A stretch of DNA of 64,000 bases from Brevibacillus dissolubilis (GTDB lineage Bacteria > Bacillota > Bacilli > Brevibacillales > Brevibacillaceae): positions 310,001-374,000 of the forward strand of contig NZ_VCNA01000002.1 of NCBI RefSeq assembly GCF_006170445.1, given 5' to 3'. The notes under the pieces are model-generated. The model saw nothing but the letters and a program-made list of their open reading frames with translations. It ran no database searches and was not told where the DNA came from. Made by a program: the position numbers and the translations under genes. The number at the start of each line of letters is the position of its first letter. The first letter of the stretch is position 1. Of the stretch, positions 41,767-51,077 are shown piece after piece.

Positions 41767-42337
41767 CAAGAAACATTGCATAGATCGCCGCAACCGTAAC
41801 AGCGCTGACCCAATCTGTGAACAGCTGATCCCCGACAAAAGCAAAGACCATCATCACCGGGAGCTTCCCGATCACCGTCGCCGCGCTGAAGGCAGCCAGA
41901 GACATCCGGCTCAGCGCGGCGTATATATTGATCATTGCAGCAGGCATCACCGGAATCAATCGGGCGAGCAGCACAGACGAGAAGGCGTTCTGCTCTACCA
42001 TGCGGGTGAAGCGGTCGATTTTTTCAAAACGGGCCAAATACGCCCTCCCCTGCTCGGCCCACGCATACCGTACCAACAGAAACATCAGCACCGCCGCAAG
42101 CGATGATGCAATCAGACTGATCACTCCCCCAAGCAACGAGCCATAGGTCGAGCCGATCACACCAGCCACCACCCCATACGGCACAAGCGGAACCAATGCC
42201 AAGAGGGTCGCCGCTCCAATCACGAGCGGAATGTGGACAAGCCTGGCCTGGCCCATCCAGCCTGCGATTTCTTGCTGATATCGATAGACGAGCACAGCGA
42301 TGATCGCATACAGCAGGATCATTCCCCACTTTTTCAC
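41714..42337 (-). CDS. TVP38/TMEM64 (VTT-domain) membrane protein
   Basis: The 207-residue product has about six membrane segments and the family features YGVVAGVIGSTYGSLLGGVISLIAS near residue 55 and ARLIPVMPAAMINIYAALSRM near 125. VTT proteins include lipid scramblases and small-molecule permeases; the exact role here is unknown. Its ATG overlaps the stop of the histidine kinase gene (ATGA), so it is translationally coupled to the copper-type two-component operon. Its 3' end overlaps the cupredoxin gene on the other strand. Confidence 0.85.
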   Translation of the reverse strand: MKKWGMILLYAIIAVLVYRYQQEIAGWMGQARLVHIPLVIGAATLLALVPLVPYGVVAGVIGSTYGSLLGGVISLIASSLAAVLMFLLVRYAWAEQGRAYLARFEKIDRFTRMVEQNAFSSVLLARLIPVMPAAMINIYAALSRMSLAAFSAATVIGKLPVMMVFAFVGDQLFTDWVSAVTVAAIYAMFLAIVLLAYRRQTSDAPDK

Positions 42338-43719
42338 GATGCGCCCACCTCCCCTGCCGGAAAACGTACCGTCACCGTCGTTCCTCTCCCAAGCGTACTT
42401 TCAATCGCCACGGTGCCGCCGTGTGCCTCGACAAAGCTTTTGACGATGGTGAGTCCAAGTCCTGAGCCGCCCGTCTCGCGCTGACGTGAACGGTCTCCAC
42501 GGTAAAAGCGGTCGAATACAAACGGCAGATCCTCCTCGGGAATCCCACTGCCTGTATCCTGTACGGTCAGTACCACAGATGTCTCCTCCCGGCGGACGGT
42601 CAGATGGACGCTTCCTTGTGCTAGTCCTTGCCCTGATCCAGCCGTGAACTTCAACGAATTCCCCAACAGATTCGTAATCACCTGTGCGATCCGCTGCGGG
42701 TCACCGATGATCACTGCATCACGTTGCAGCTCGCACGCAAGCTCAATCCCATCCCGATAAAAGGAAGGCCTCATCGCAGCTGCCACTTCCCTTGCCACAG
42801 CGCTCAGATCCATCGGTACTTTATTCATTTTGGCCGTCCCTGATTCGGTGCGCACGACCTGATCGAGATCCTGTACCAGACGCGACAGCCGCAACACCTC
42901 ATGCCGTGTCGACTCCAGATGCTCCTCATTGGCGTCCCAGATCCCGTCGATCATCCCCTCGATCTGTGCGAGGATCGTATTGATCGGCGTCCGTAGCTCG
43001 TGGGCGATGTCTGAGGTCAGCCGCTTTTTCAAATCTTCCTGCTGCTTGAGCGTGTAGATCAGCTGGTTAAAGGAACGTACCAGCTCCACCAGCTCATCCT
43101 GTCTTTTGGGGACCGGAACCTGTACCGTCAGATCCCCCTTCGCCGCTACGACAGATGCCTGCCTGATCTGATCGATCGGACGCACCACCAGCCGGGCCAG
43201 ATAGATACTGACCAACACACCGAAGACGATCAGAAGCCCCATCGCCGACAGCATCGCACTGGTATGTGCCTCTTGGAAATGCTTTTCCAGTGTGCGCGTG
43301 GTCTCTGACTCGTAGTTCTGCACATTCACATAGCCGATGACTTGTCCGTCTGATTCGATCAGCAACAGGGGCTGTCGGTAGTAGTAATGGTGGTTCCCTT
43401 CACCGAGCTCCATATTATGTTCAAAATCGTCAAAAGTGGCGATGTGCTTTTTATCCTTATCATACAATTCGATATGCACTTCCAGCACCTTTGCCATCGA
43501 TTCGGCCAGATGCAAGGTCTGTTCGCTCCATCCTCCGTATGACGCATACGCATCAGCGAGCGCCTCTCCCAGTTCTTTGCTGTGCTTGACCGTCACATCA
43601 CCCACATATAAGGAAAAGTGATGCGATACCTGTTGAATCGAAAACGCAGTGGAAATCAAAATCCCGCTGATCATCACTCCGATCAGGATCAGAGCGAGCT
43701 TGGTCCAAATTTTGCGCAT
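42334..43719 (-). CDS. Membrane sensor histidine kinase of the copper-oxidase locus
   Basis: This 461-residue kinase has two membrane segments (about 8-28 and 165-187) around a 135-residue sensor loop containing several His (EHNMELGEGNHHYYY), a HAMP domain (188-245), HisKA with the phospho-His in SDIAHELRTPINT near 243, and HATPase (NLLGNSLKFT, DTGSGIPEEDLPFVFDRFYRGD, GGSGLGLTIVK). The His-rich loop is compatible with metal sensing. It follows the OmpR-type regulator by 18 bp and lies downstream of a multicopper oxidase, as in Cus/Cop-type systems. Confidence 0.88.
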   Translation of the reverse strand: MRKIWTKLALILIGVMISGILISTAFSIQQVSHHFSLYVGDVTVKHSKELGEALADAYASYGGWSEQTLHLAESMAKVLEVHIELYDKDKKHIATFDDFEHNMELGEGNHHYYYRQPLLLIESDGQVIGYVNVQNYESETTRTLEKHFQEAHTSAMLSAMGLLIVFGVLVSIYLARLVVRPIDQIRQASVVAAKGDLTVQVPVPKRQDELVELVRSFNQLIYTLKQQEDLKKRLTSDIAHELRTPINTILAQIEGMIDGIWDANEEHLESTRHEVLRLSRLVQDLDQVVRTESGTAKMNKVPMDLSAVAREVAAAMRPSFYRDGIELACELQRDAVIIGDPQRIAQVITNLLGNSLKFTAGSGQGLAQGSVHLTVRREETSVVLTVQDTGSGIPEEDLPFVFDRFYRGDRSRQRETGGSGLGLTIVKSFVEAHGGTVAIESTLGRGTTVTVRFPAGEVGAS

Positions 43720-43737
43720 GGCGCCACCTCTACCTGG

Positions 43738-44430
43738 TTACTTCGACTTCGGATCATCCAGACGGTATCCCAGACCATAAACTGTTTTGACATAGACAGG
43801 ATTTTTGGAATCTTCCTCAATCTTTTGCCGCAGATTTTTGATATGTGAATCAATCGTGCGGTCACTCCCGCCAAAATCAATCCCGAGCACCTCGCTGATC
43901 AGCTCTTCCCGGCTCCAGATGCGTCCCGGATAGCGGGCCAGCGTGATCAACAGACGGTATTCATTGGGGGTCAGATCGATCCATTCGCCTTGACGGGTCA
44001 CCTTTTTGTCATGCAGGGAAATGATCAGGTCTCCAATCTGGATATCATCACTTAATGTCTCATAATCCCCGGTACGGCGCAAGATCGCCCGCACACGCGC
44101 AACAAGCTCACGCGGGCTGAACGGCTTGACCAGATAATCGTCCGCGCCAATGGATAGACCATGAATCCGCTCATCCTCGCCGCTTTTGGCGGTCAGCATC
44201 AGGATCGGCACGCGGGATGCCTTGCGTACCTCCCGGCAGATGTCTTCGCCGCTGATATCCGGCAGCATCAAGTCGAGCACGATCAGGCCGAATGGATACG
44301 ACTGGATGAGCTGCAACGCTTCCCGCCCATTGCCTGCGGTCATCACATGGAACCCGTCTGCCTTTAGATACGAGGAGAGGATCTCCAAGATTTTTGGCTC
44401 ATCATCAACAATCAGAATCATAGATGACAT
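43738..44430 (-). CDS. OmpR-family response regulator of the copper-oxidase locus
   Basis: The roughly 230-residue product has a receiver domain (DDEP near residue 10; phospho-acceptor Asp in IVLDLMLPDISG near 52; Lys in YLVKPFSP near 101) and a winged-helix DNA-binding domain (DLTPNEYRLLITLARYPGRIWSREELI, DRTIDSHIKNLRQKI, VYGLGYRL). I use the ATG at 44430, which gives the normal family length; the frame opens at 44478. It lies between the multicopper oxidase and its kinase and should respond to that kinase. Confidence 0.88.
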   Translation of the reverse strand: MSSMILIVDDEPKILEILSSYLKADGFHVMTAGNGREALQLIQSYPFGLIVLDLMLPDISGEDICREVRKASRVPILMLTAKSGEDERIHGLSIGADDYLVKPFSPRELVARVRAILRRTGDYETLSDDIQIGDLIISLHDKKVTRQGEWIDLTPNEYRLLITLARYPGRIWSREELISEVLGIDFGGSDRTIDSHIKNLRQKIEEDSKNPVYVKTVYGLGYRLDDPKSK

Positions 44431-44495
44431 GTTTACTTTTCCCGCCTTTTTCACTGTTTTACTTGTGGAGGAATCCATCTGCTGAAAATGGAAAG

Positions 44496-44523
44496 CTCCC
44501 CGGGGTCAAAAATCCCCGAGGAG
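44496..44523 (-). terminator. Partial terminator between oxidase and regulator genes
   Basis: CTCCCCGGGG and CCCCGAGGAG can pair across an 8-nt A-rich loop. The T run on the minus strand is weak, so readthrough into the regulator gene is likely. Confidence 0.45.
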
Positions 44524-44535
44524 AGTGGTTACTTA

Positions 44536-46260
44536 TTAGTGTGGGTTGTTGCCGGCATTCGGGTCTGGAACGAAGGATTTGTAGCCTTGGTACTTCACTT
44601 CGGAGACCATTCCTGCTGCCGCATGGTGCAGGTCGTGGCAGTGGAACATCCAGTCGCCTGGGTTGTCAGCGACGAATGCTACTTCGTAGGATTCGCCCGG
44701 TGCGACGTTGAGCGTGTCTTTCATCAGAGGTGCGCCGGTGATCGCTTTGCCGTTTTTGCTGAGAACTTGGAAAAAGTGGCCGTGCAGGTGCATCGGGTGG
44801 TTGGAGGTACCGACGTTTTGGAAGGTGACTTTGATTTTGTCGCCTGTTTTCACTTGCAGCGGAGGGATGTTCGGTGCTGTTTGACCATTGATGGTGTATT
44901 GGGCTTCCTTGTTTGCCCCTTCTTTTTCGCCAAGCGTCATTTTGTAGGTCAATTGGTATTGGGTGTCAGCAGAGAACAGTGCGTTGCCTGCCTGACCGTA
45001 GTTGGTGATGTCGATTGGCAGGGTGCCATGGTCGTGCTCTACTTTTGGTGCTGGTTGGCCGTTGACTTTGACGGGAACCAGCATACCTTTGGCGGCTTCG
45101 GTCTCGTCGAGGCTTTCGATCTTCCAGTCGTGATCGACAGAAGCGGTGAATTCGATGTCATAGCGCTCACCCGGTGCAATGATGAACGGAGAATCCTCGA
45201 TCAGCGCTGGATTGTTGATCGGCTGTCCATCTGTGCTGATGATTTTATATGGTTGTCCGTGCAGACGGATTACATGCTTTTGGAAGCCCGCGTTGACAAA
45301 ACGGAGTCGGACGGTCTCTCCTTTTTTGATGTCCAGCGGCTCGATGGAGGCACCGGATTTACCGTTAACGGTGTAGATGGAGTACATGTCCCGCATCATC
45401 TGATCGTGGATAGCGCCGACACCTGTTGCCGGAGTCGCTGCTTGGCCTTGGGTGCTGTGGTCAGCGTGACCGCCGGATGTGGTGCCAGCCGCTTGGTCAT
45501 GTCCAGCATGACCGGATTGGGCTGGGGCTGCTGGGGCAGCGCTGCCATGGTTCATGCTGCTGTGATCCATGCCGCCGCTTGTGCTGCTGCCGTGGTTCAT
45601 TTTGCTATGATCCATGCCACCGCTGTTGCTGTCCGTGCTTTGGCCGCTGCCGTGACCACTGTGGTCCATACCGCCGCCAGAGGAAGCAAACATCGCCGGA
45701 TTCCACTCGTCGAGCACGAGCGTGTACTCCTTGTCTGTCTTCTTCACGTCTTTTTCCTCGACGATCAGGGTGCCATAAAGACCTCTGTCAGCCTGATTGG
45801 CACTGTCTTGGTGGGAGTGATACCAGTATGTGCCCGGTACTTTTGCCTCGAACTCATAAGTGAAGCTCGCACCCGGAGCCACAGCGTCTTGGGTCTGACC
45901 AGGGATGCCATCCATGCTGTTCGGCAGTGGATAACCATGCCAGTGGATCGTGGTTGGCACGTCCAGCTCGTTTTTGAGTGTGACACGGATCATGTCACCC
46001 TGCTGTACGCGGATCTGGCTGCCAGGTACAGAGCCTCCGTAAGTCATCGCTTTGATTTTGGTCTCATCGTTGAGTTCCCAGTTGACCTCCTTGGCCACCA
46101 CTTCAAAGCTTTTCACCTGTTTGCCGTTCTCGGTGGTCACAGTCGCTTGGGCTGGTTGGCTGGCCTCGGCTGTCGCATTCATGTTCGTGATATAGTAAGC
46201 GCCCGCAGACACCGCTGCCATGACGCTGATCGCGGTCAGAATCAGTACGTTCTTATTCAT
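44536..46260 (-). CDS. Exported multicopper oxidase with His/Met-rich insertion
   Basis: This 574-residue protein has an N-terminal signal or anchor (residues about 1-25) and all copper motifs: TIHWHGYPLP, GTYWYHSHQDS, HPMHLHGHFF and MFHCHDLHHAAAGM, which has the type 1 Cys, flanking His and axial Met. Residues about 187-265 form a Met/His-rich insertion (MDHSGHGSG, MDHSKMNHG, MDHSSMNHG) of the kind that binds copper in CopA and CueO. It probably oxidises Cu(I) or phenolics outside the membrane and serves copper tolerance. It heads a leftward operon with a two-component system. Confidence 0.92.
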   Translation of the reverse strand: MNKNVLILTAISVMAAVSAGAYYITNMNATAEASQPAQATVTTENGKQVKSFEVVAKEVNWELNDETKIKAMTYGGSVPGSQIRVQQGDMIRVTLKNELDVPTTIHWHGYPLPNSMDGIPGQTQDAVAPGASFTYEFEAKVPGTYWYHSHQDSANQADRGLYGTLIVEEKDVKKTDKEYTLVLDEWNPAMFASSGGGMDHSGHGSGQSTDSNSGGMDHSKMNHGSSTSGGMDHSSMNHGSAAPAAPAQSGHAGHDQAAGTTSGGHADHSTQGQAATPATGVGAIHDQMMRDMYSIYTVNGKSGASIEPLDIKKGETVRLRFVNAGFQKHVIRLHGQPYKIISTDGQPINNPALIEDSPFIIAPGERYDIEFTASVDHDWKIESLDETEAAKGMLVPVKVNGQPAPKVEHDHGTLPIDITNYGQAGNALFSADTQYQLTYKMTLGEKEGANKEAQYTINGQTAPNIPPLQVKTGDKIKVTFQNVGTSNHPMHLHGHFFQVLSKNGKAITGAPLMKDTLNVAPGESYEVAFVADNPGDWMFHCHDLHHAAAGMVSEVKYQGYKSFVPDPNAGNNPH

Positions 46261-46371
46261 GGGATAATCTCCTCCTCTGCAAGATTTCTTGCTCGCTTCA
46301 TTTCTTATGTGCTTAATCTATCAAGAAATGTTGCAGGAAATATGGAGAAAACCACTTTGCTCATACTTTTT

Positions 46372-47187
46372 TTACCAGACGATACGGGTGAGCCAATCTG
46401 CTGTGATGGCCCGAAAAATCACATCTCGCTCCAAATACGCATGATGACTGGCCCCGTCCAGTACCGCATAAGTCGCGTGTGGATATGTATGATGGATCAA
46501 TTGATAGGCATCATGATAACCTGCGATATCATCCTGTCTGCCCGTGATGATCGCGGTCGGCTTGGCAAAAGGCTGCGGCAGCTGATCCACGTCAAATGTG
46601 AAGGGATAGCCCCCTCCTGTGCGTAATCGCGTCAGAAAACCGATATCACGGATGTCGCGCCCAGGCATCACTTCATCACGGAACCGCTCCCAAGTCTCTT
46701 GGGTCTGTACCCGAATTTTGGAGTGAAAAAGCTCCGCATCCTCTGAAGACAAGCTGGCAAGGAGCTCCTGATTCGGCACGGTCGCATCCACACGTGGCAA
46801 TGTCCGTTCATCCGCAAGCACGGCCGGACAGATCATCATCAGCCCCGCGACGTCTGCCATACGCCGATGCACCACGCCGCGTGCGATATAGCTTCCATAC
46901 GAAAACGCTCCAATCGCATAGGCTTGACCCGGCAACACCTGATCGATAAAGTCCAGCACCACCTGCAGGATCTGATCCGAGCTGTCCATCCACGCTTCTC
47001 CCTTGGTATGTCCATGACCAGGTAAGTCGAGATAGATCCGCCGATAACCCGGTATTCCTTCAAAAATCGGTTCACATGCACCCTTCATCTGGCGTAAATC
47101 ATAGGCAAAACCGTGGAGAAACAAAATCGGCTTCCCCTCACCGATCTCTTCATAATGTACGGTGATCTGATTGAGTTGGCATTTCAT
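46372..47187 (-). CDS. Alpha/beta hydrolase
   Basis: The 271-residue product has an alpha/beta hydrolase pattern: GKPILFLHGFAYDL, YLDLPGHGHT, nucleophile elbow AIGAFSYGSYIAR near residue 95, acid in ITGRQDDIAGY near 215 and His in DGASHHAYLERD near 245. The order and length suit small esterases, lactonases or proline-iminopeptidase relatives. I use the ATG at 47187, with GGGAG 9 nt upstream; the ATG at 47196 abuts that site. The gene stands alone between the oxidase and sirtuin genes. Confidence 0.82.
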   Translation of the reverse strand: MKCQLNQITVHYEEIGEGKPILFLHGFAYDLRQMKGACEPIFEGIPGYRRIYLDLPGHGHTKGEAWMDSSDQILQVVLDFIDQVLPGQAYAIGAFSYGSYIARGVVHRRMADVAGLMMICPAVLADERTLPRVDATVPNQELLASLSSEDAELFHSKIRVQTQETWERFRDEVMPGRDIRDIGFLTRLRTGGGYPFTFDVDQLPQPFAKPTAIITGRQDDIAGYHDAYQLIHHTYPHATYAVLDGASHHAYLERDVIFRAITADWLTRIVW

Positions 47188-47266
47188 AGCTGTCATCTCC
47201 CAAAGTGTGTGGTTCGCTCTCTTTTCTTCTATATATAGCCGTTGACAATCCGCTCACAATAACCAC

Positions 47267-48028
47267 TCATATCAACAGCTGATTTACCTCTGCCAGCACC
47301 TCACCGATTTTGCGGTCATGAATCACCAGATCGGCGTATTCGTCATAATCGGTCGGCTCCATGTTGACGATCACGAGCTTGGCCCCGTTGCGTTTGGCTT
47401 CGATCGGAAAATAGTTCGCAGGCGACACCTGCAGAGATGAGCCCAGCACGATAAACAGATCAGCCTGTGATGACTCCAGCTCAGCCTGATCCACCGCGTC
47501 ATGCGGCAACGACTCCCCAAACAGCACTACATTGGGCCGGATAAACCCGCCACAGGTACATACCGAACCGTTTTCTTCTATATATTTGGTCAGATCATAC
47601 GCTTGTCCGCAGTCAATACAATGCAACCGGGCAATCGTACCATGAAGCTCGATCACATGCTGACTGCCTGCCCGCTGGTGAAAGCCGTCCACATTTTGCG
47701 TAATGATCGAGTGAATCAGCCCGTCCCGCTCCCACTCCGCTAACAGCTTATGCCCTCTATGCGGCTGGCACGAGATCAGTCCCTTGATTCTTTTCTGATA
47801 AAACGCAAAAAACTCATCCCGATTCCGCATCAACGCATACGTGCTCGCAAGCTGCATCGGGTCTTTCTCCTTCCAGATGCCTTTGGCTGAGCGAAAATCA
47901 GGAATTCCACTCTCCGTCGACATCCCTGCTCCTGTGAACACAACGGTATGGTTCGCTTGCTTCAGATAAGCTGCCAACTGATTAATAGGCACACACTCCA
48001 CCTCATTGTTTTGAAATTCTGGGTTCAT
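47267..48028 (-). CDS. Sirtuin-type NAD-dependent protein deacylase
   Basis: This 253-residue protein is a complete SIR2-family enzyme: NAD site GAGMSTESGIPDFR near residue 33, catalytic ITQNVDGFHQRAG and IELHG (His near 128), a zinc ribbon (CIDCG, then CTCGG), and RPNVVLFGESLP with GSSLQVSPA. It removes acyl groups from lysines in cytoplasmic proteins. The zinc Cys spacing is normal. The ribosome site is weak. The gene is probably transcribed with the upstream acyl carrier protein only by readthrough, since a hairpin lies between. Confidence 0.9.
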   Translation of the reverse strand: MNPEFQNNEVECVPINQLAAYLKQANHTVVFTGAGMSTESGIPDFRSAKGIWKEKDPMQLASTYALMRNRDEFFAFYQKRIKGLISCQPHRGHKLLAEWERDGLIHSIITQNVDGFHQRAGSQHVIELHGTIARLHCIDCGQAYDLTKYIEENGSVCTCGGFIRPNVVLFGESLPHDAVDQAELESSQADLFIVLGSSLQVSPANYFPIEAKRNGAKLVIVNMEPTDYDEYADLVIHDRKIGEVLAEVNQLLI

Positions 48029-48102
48029 CGTTTCTACTACTTATATCCTATCATGAAAAAGGAAAGAAAATCCTGTTTGGTATGGTTTTGGGCAAGCAAA
48101 AA

Positions 48103-48119
48103 GAGCGCATTTCAGCGCC
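48103..48119 (-). terminator. Small hairpin after the acyl carrier protein gene
   Basis: AGCGC (48103-48107) and GCGCC-region bases (48114-48119) form a short GC stem, followed on the minus strand by TCTTTTTGC. It is short, so termination may be partial. Confidence 0.5.
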
Positions 48120-48122
48120 CTT

Positions 48123-48386
48123 TTACGAAACATTCCGAATTCTCTCGTTCACCTTGTCGTGCAGCACATCTACGATTCCCGCAATCGTACTGATTTGGAT
48201 CAGATCAACCAACGGCAGGCGGACATTCAGCTGTTTCATTGTCATCACCACGACCTCCATCGCGTCAATCGAGTTGACTCCCATGTCGATCAGGCAATCC
48301 TCCTGGGTGAATGGCTCGCTTTCCATGTACGGAACCACTTCAAAAATGTTTTCCTTTAATTGTTGGTAAATCTTCTCCTTGTCCAT
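48123..48386 (-). CDS. Stand-alone acyl carrier protein
   Basis: This 87-residue acidic helical protein has the phosphopantetheine motif DMGVNSIDAMEVV, with the acceptor Ser near residue 38; NSI replaces the usual DSL of fatty-acid AcpP. That variant is common in polyketide, peptide or modification-type carrier proteins. No synthase, ligase or transferase gene adjoins it. It has its own near-consensus promoter. A P450 gene lies upstream but ends in a terminator, so a carrier-bound substrate for that P450, as with BioI, is only a possibility. Confidence 0.82.
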   Translation of the reverse strand: MDKEKIYQQLKENIFEVVPYMESEPFTQEDCLIDMGVNSIDAMEVVVMTMKQLNVRLPLVDLIQISTIAGIVDVLHDKVNERIRNVS

Positions 48387-48507
48387 CTCAATCTCTCCCC
48401 GTTTGGCTGTGAAATCAGGCTTTTTTCTTCATCTAATCTTTATCTTTTTTAAACAAAAATTAACAATCTAAATAATATTAAAAGTGGTAAATCTATACTT
48501 TTTAACT

Positions 48508-48535
48508 ATTATATTATGAATAACAAACGTGTCAA
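48508..48535 (-). promoter_or_regulatory. sigmaA promoter of the acyl carrier protein gene
   Basis: On the minus strand perfect TTGACA (48535-48530) and TATAAT (48513-48508) are separated by 16 bp in a very AT-rich stretch. The leader to the ATG at 48386 is about 115 nt, with no riboswitch recognised. Confidence 0.75.
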
Positions 48536-48614
48536 TAGATAATTTGTAATAAAATGACATTGGTAGAAAAATATATTTATGGCTATTATTATGTTGGCGC
48601 TTTCATAAAAAATA

Positions 48615-48652
48615 CCCACAACACCGGACGGATTCCTCCGAGATGTTGTGGG
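48615..48652 (-). terminator. Terminator of the P450 gene
   Basis: CCCACAACA (48615-48623) pairs with TGTTGTGGG (48644-48652), with a further inner stem, and is followed on the minus strand by TATTTTTTATG. Confidence 0.8.
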
Positions 48653-48661
48653 TGGCTTTCA

Positions 48662-50002
48662 TTATGTACGTCTGCTGACTCTCATGGTGAGACCGTTGCG
48701 GATTCGCAGGGAAACGAGCGGTTCTGGTTCGACGGGAGGTTGATCCGGCAACAGTTGGAGCTGATACCTTTTTCCAATGGTCGCTAAGATCAGCACCGCC
48801 TCCATCATGGCAAAATGGCTGCCGATACAAGAGCGGGACCCGCCGCCAAACGGGAAGAAGGCGAAGCGTGGGATGTTTTTGATCTCTTCCCCGGCGAAGC
48901 GTTCGGGAATGAACGAATCGGGATCAGAAAAATAAGCGGGATTACGGTGAATGGCAAATGGACAGATGATCATCGACGAATGGATGGGAAAATGATATCC
49001 GCACATCTCCACATCTTGATTCGCTTCCCGCAGGATGACCCATGCCGCCGGATAGAGGCGAAGGGATTCCTGCACAATCTGCTGGGTATAGGTCAGCTTC
49101 TGAAAATCATCAAACTCGGGATCACGGTCTCCCAGTACGTCGTCGAGCTCCTGCCAAAACTTCTGCTCAACCTCTGGATGCTTGGCGAGTAAATACCATG
49201 CCCAACTAAGCGCATTGGCAGTCGTCTCGTGACCTGCGATCATGATCGTCAGTACTTGATTGCGGATGGCTTGGTCGGAGAGCGGACGTCCGGTTTCCCC
49301 ATCGATCGCCTCGATCAGCATGGCGAGCAGATGGTTTTGCTCTGGAATATACTCGTCGCGTGCCTTTTGGATGATCCGATAGATCGCCTGATCGAGCAGC
49401 TGGACAGCTTCCTTGTGCTTGCGGTTCCATCGGGTCGGGAGAAAATGCGGAATACTCACCGGCGATAACAGACGGTTGGCACTGAACTCGATGCAGACCT
49501 CGACAGCCTTGGCCAGCTCATGGGTGGCATCAGCAGTATCAGTGTTAAACATGGTCTTGTTAATAATCCCAAGCGTCAGGTTCATCATATCATCCGTCAT
49601 CGAGCGGTTGGCCCCATCTGAGAAGGTATCGACGAGCCGTCTGCTGTACTCCACGACATGTTCCGCATAGCCTGCAATCTGCTGCTTGTGAAACCCCGGC
49701 ATCATCATCCGGCGTTGCTCTTCGTGCACAGCTCCTTCACTGGTCAACAGACCGTTGTCTAAGGTCATTCCCAAAATCCGGCTTGACCGCCCCTTGCGAA
49801 AATAGCTATCTTTGGAGACAAGGATTTCCCGGATCAGTTCTGGAGAGTTAATGACAAATGGCGGTCTTTTTTCCGTATCATATAATTTGACCGCATCTGC
49901 CAGGTCACGTACCTGAATCAGAAAATCTATCGGATCACGGCGAAAATGCAAATAGTTCTTCAACCGCGACCCGCCTACTACGGTTACATGGATGTTGTCC
50001 AA
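48662..50002 (-). CDS. Cytochrome P450
   Basis: This 446-residue protein has the P450 landmarks: I-helix AGHETTANALSW near residue 247, K-helix ESLRLYP (ExxR) near 305, PERF near 365 and the haem loop FAFFPFGGGSRSCIG with the axial Cys near 387. The pattern is nearest to class II, CYP102-like or fatty-acid hydroxylases, but it has no fused reductase. It needs a separate ferredoxin or flavodoxin system, which is not in the window. The TTG start at 50002 has AGGTGA 6 nt upstream. Substrate unknown. Confidence 0.9.
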   Translation of the reverse strand: MDNIHVTVVGGSRLKNYLHFRRDPIDFLIQVRDLADAVKLYDTEKRPPFVINSPELIREILVSKDSYFRKGRSSRILGMTLDNGLLTSEGAVHEEQRRMMMPGFHKQQIAGYAEHVVEYSRRLVDTFSDGANRSMTDDMMNLTLGIINKTMFNTDTADATHELAKAVEVCIEFSANRLLSPVSIPHFLPTRWNRKHKEAVQLLDQAIYRIIQKARDEYIPEQNHLLAMLIEAIDGETGRPLSDQAIRNQVLTIMIAGHETTANALSWAWYLLAKHPEVEQKFWQELDDVLGDRDPEFDDFQKLTYTQQIVQESLRLYPAAWVILREANQDVEMCGYHFPIHSSMIICPFAIHRNPAYFSDPDSFIPERFAGEEIKNIPRFAFFPFGGGSRSCIGSHFAMMEAVLILATIGKRYQLQLLPDQPPVEPEPLVSLRIRNGLTMRVSRRT

Positions 50003-50125
50003 AAGGATTCACCTGCCTGATCATGGAACATGCTATATGCTTCATTATACATAAAAGAACGATGCGATACAGGCTGTTGTGCCGTCGTTCATTAGATTCG
50101 ATCTGCAAGGAGGCCATGTTTCGTT

Positions 50126-50968
50126 ATGGACATCACACATAAGGTTCCATCTAAGGTGCTGACACCGACCGGAGGATTTTTGACAGGCTACACCCATACG
50201 CTCAATCCGTATGTCGGTTGTTCTTTTGCCTGCTCATTCTGTTATGTACGCCAGATGCCCGTCTCCCTGTTTCGCAAAGCAGAGTGGGGAACCTGGGTGG
50301 ATGTGAAGCAGCAAGCAGCGGAAAAACTGCGAAAGGAATTGCGCAGTGCGAAGAAAAAAGGGCCTGTCACGATTTTTATGAGCTCGGCAACAGACCCGTA
50401 TCAACCAGTGGAGTATCGGGAACAGGTGACAAGGGGCCTGCTTGAAGTACTGGTGGAAGAGCCGCCGGCGTTTTTGTTCGTGCAGACGCGTTCGCCATTG
50501 GTCGTGCGTGACCTTGATCTGTTGGTTCGGTTGCGTGAGCGGGTCCGGGTCAGCATCACCGTGGAGACCGATTTGGAAGAGATGCGCCGTCAGTTCACTC
50601 CAGCCGCCCCACCGCTCGCGGCCCGGATCAAAGCACTCGCTGCATGCCGTAACGCAGGTCTGGACGTACAGGCGGCCGTCTCTCCGCTGCTTCCTTGCTC
50701 CGGTTCTTTTGCCCAAAAACTGCGTGGTGTGGTCGATCGGGTCGTACTGGATACCTATCAGATGGGAGACGGGTCTGGCGGCAAGCGGACACAGCGGCTC
50801 GGGATTGATAAGCTGTACCAGCAGCTGGGGGCAGAAGAATGGTACACGGGCGAGGCATTTCAACGGGTGCATGCTCAATTCCTGGAGGCGTTTGCTGATG
50901 GGACCGTGTTCGTGAGTCAGGAGGGGTTTTTGCCTAATCGGGATGAATGTGGGGGTCAAGCAGAATGA
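50126..50968 (+). CDS. SPL-family radical SAM protein
   Basis: This 280-residue protein has the radical SAM cluster motif CSFACSFCY at residues 31-39 (CxxxCxxC), then SSATDPYQPVE and an SAM-binding barrel pattern resembling spore photoproduct lyase relatives. It lacks the extra C-terminal Cys of true SplB. AAGGAGG is 12 nt before the ATG, rather far, but no nearer in-frame start exists. Its last 35 bp overlap a decayed antisense fragment, so the C-terminus may have been altered. Substrate unknown. Confidence 0.8.
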   Translation: MDITHKVPSKVLTPTGGFLTGYTHTLNPYVGCSFACSFCYVRQMPVSLFRKAEWGTWVDVKQQAAEKLRKELRSAKKKGPVTIFMSSATDPYQPVEYREQVTRGLLEVLVEEPPAFLFVQTRSPLVVRDLDLLVRLRERVRVSITVETDLEEMRRQFTPAAPPLAARIKALAACRNAGLDVQAAVSPLLPCSGSFAQKLRGVVDRVVLDTYQMGDGSGGKRTQRLGIDKLYQQLGAEEWYTGEAFQRVHAQFLEAFADGTVFVSQEGFLPNRDECGGQAE

Positions 50969-51077
50969 TCTCGGTGAGCAGCTGGTCTGGATGCGGCTGT
51001 AGAATGGCATTGAGCAGGGAAAGCAGGATGTCCTTGTTCTCCTCTGTACCGAAAATGCGTTTGAAAATGAAGTCTAC
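50934..51077 (-). pseudogene. Fragment of an Rpn-type (PD-(D/E)XK) transposase-nuclease
   Basis: The minus strand reads VDFIFKRIFGTEENKDILLS, then LLNAILQPHPDQLLTEI, between two stop codons. This is the start of the widespread Rpn/PDDEXK-transposase family, which normally runs about 250-300 residues. Only 48 codons remain, with no start codon, so it is a remnant. Confidence 0.7.

Noticed and set aside
44488-46626. Very long plus-strand frame opposite the multicopper oxidase
   Set aside because: It is an antisense shadow; the minus strand has all copper-site motifs and a signal peptide.
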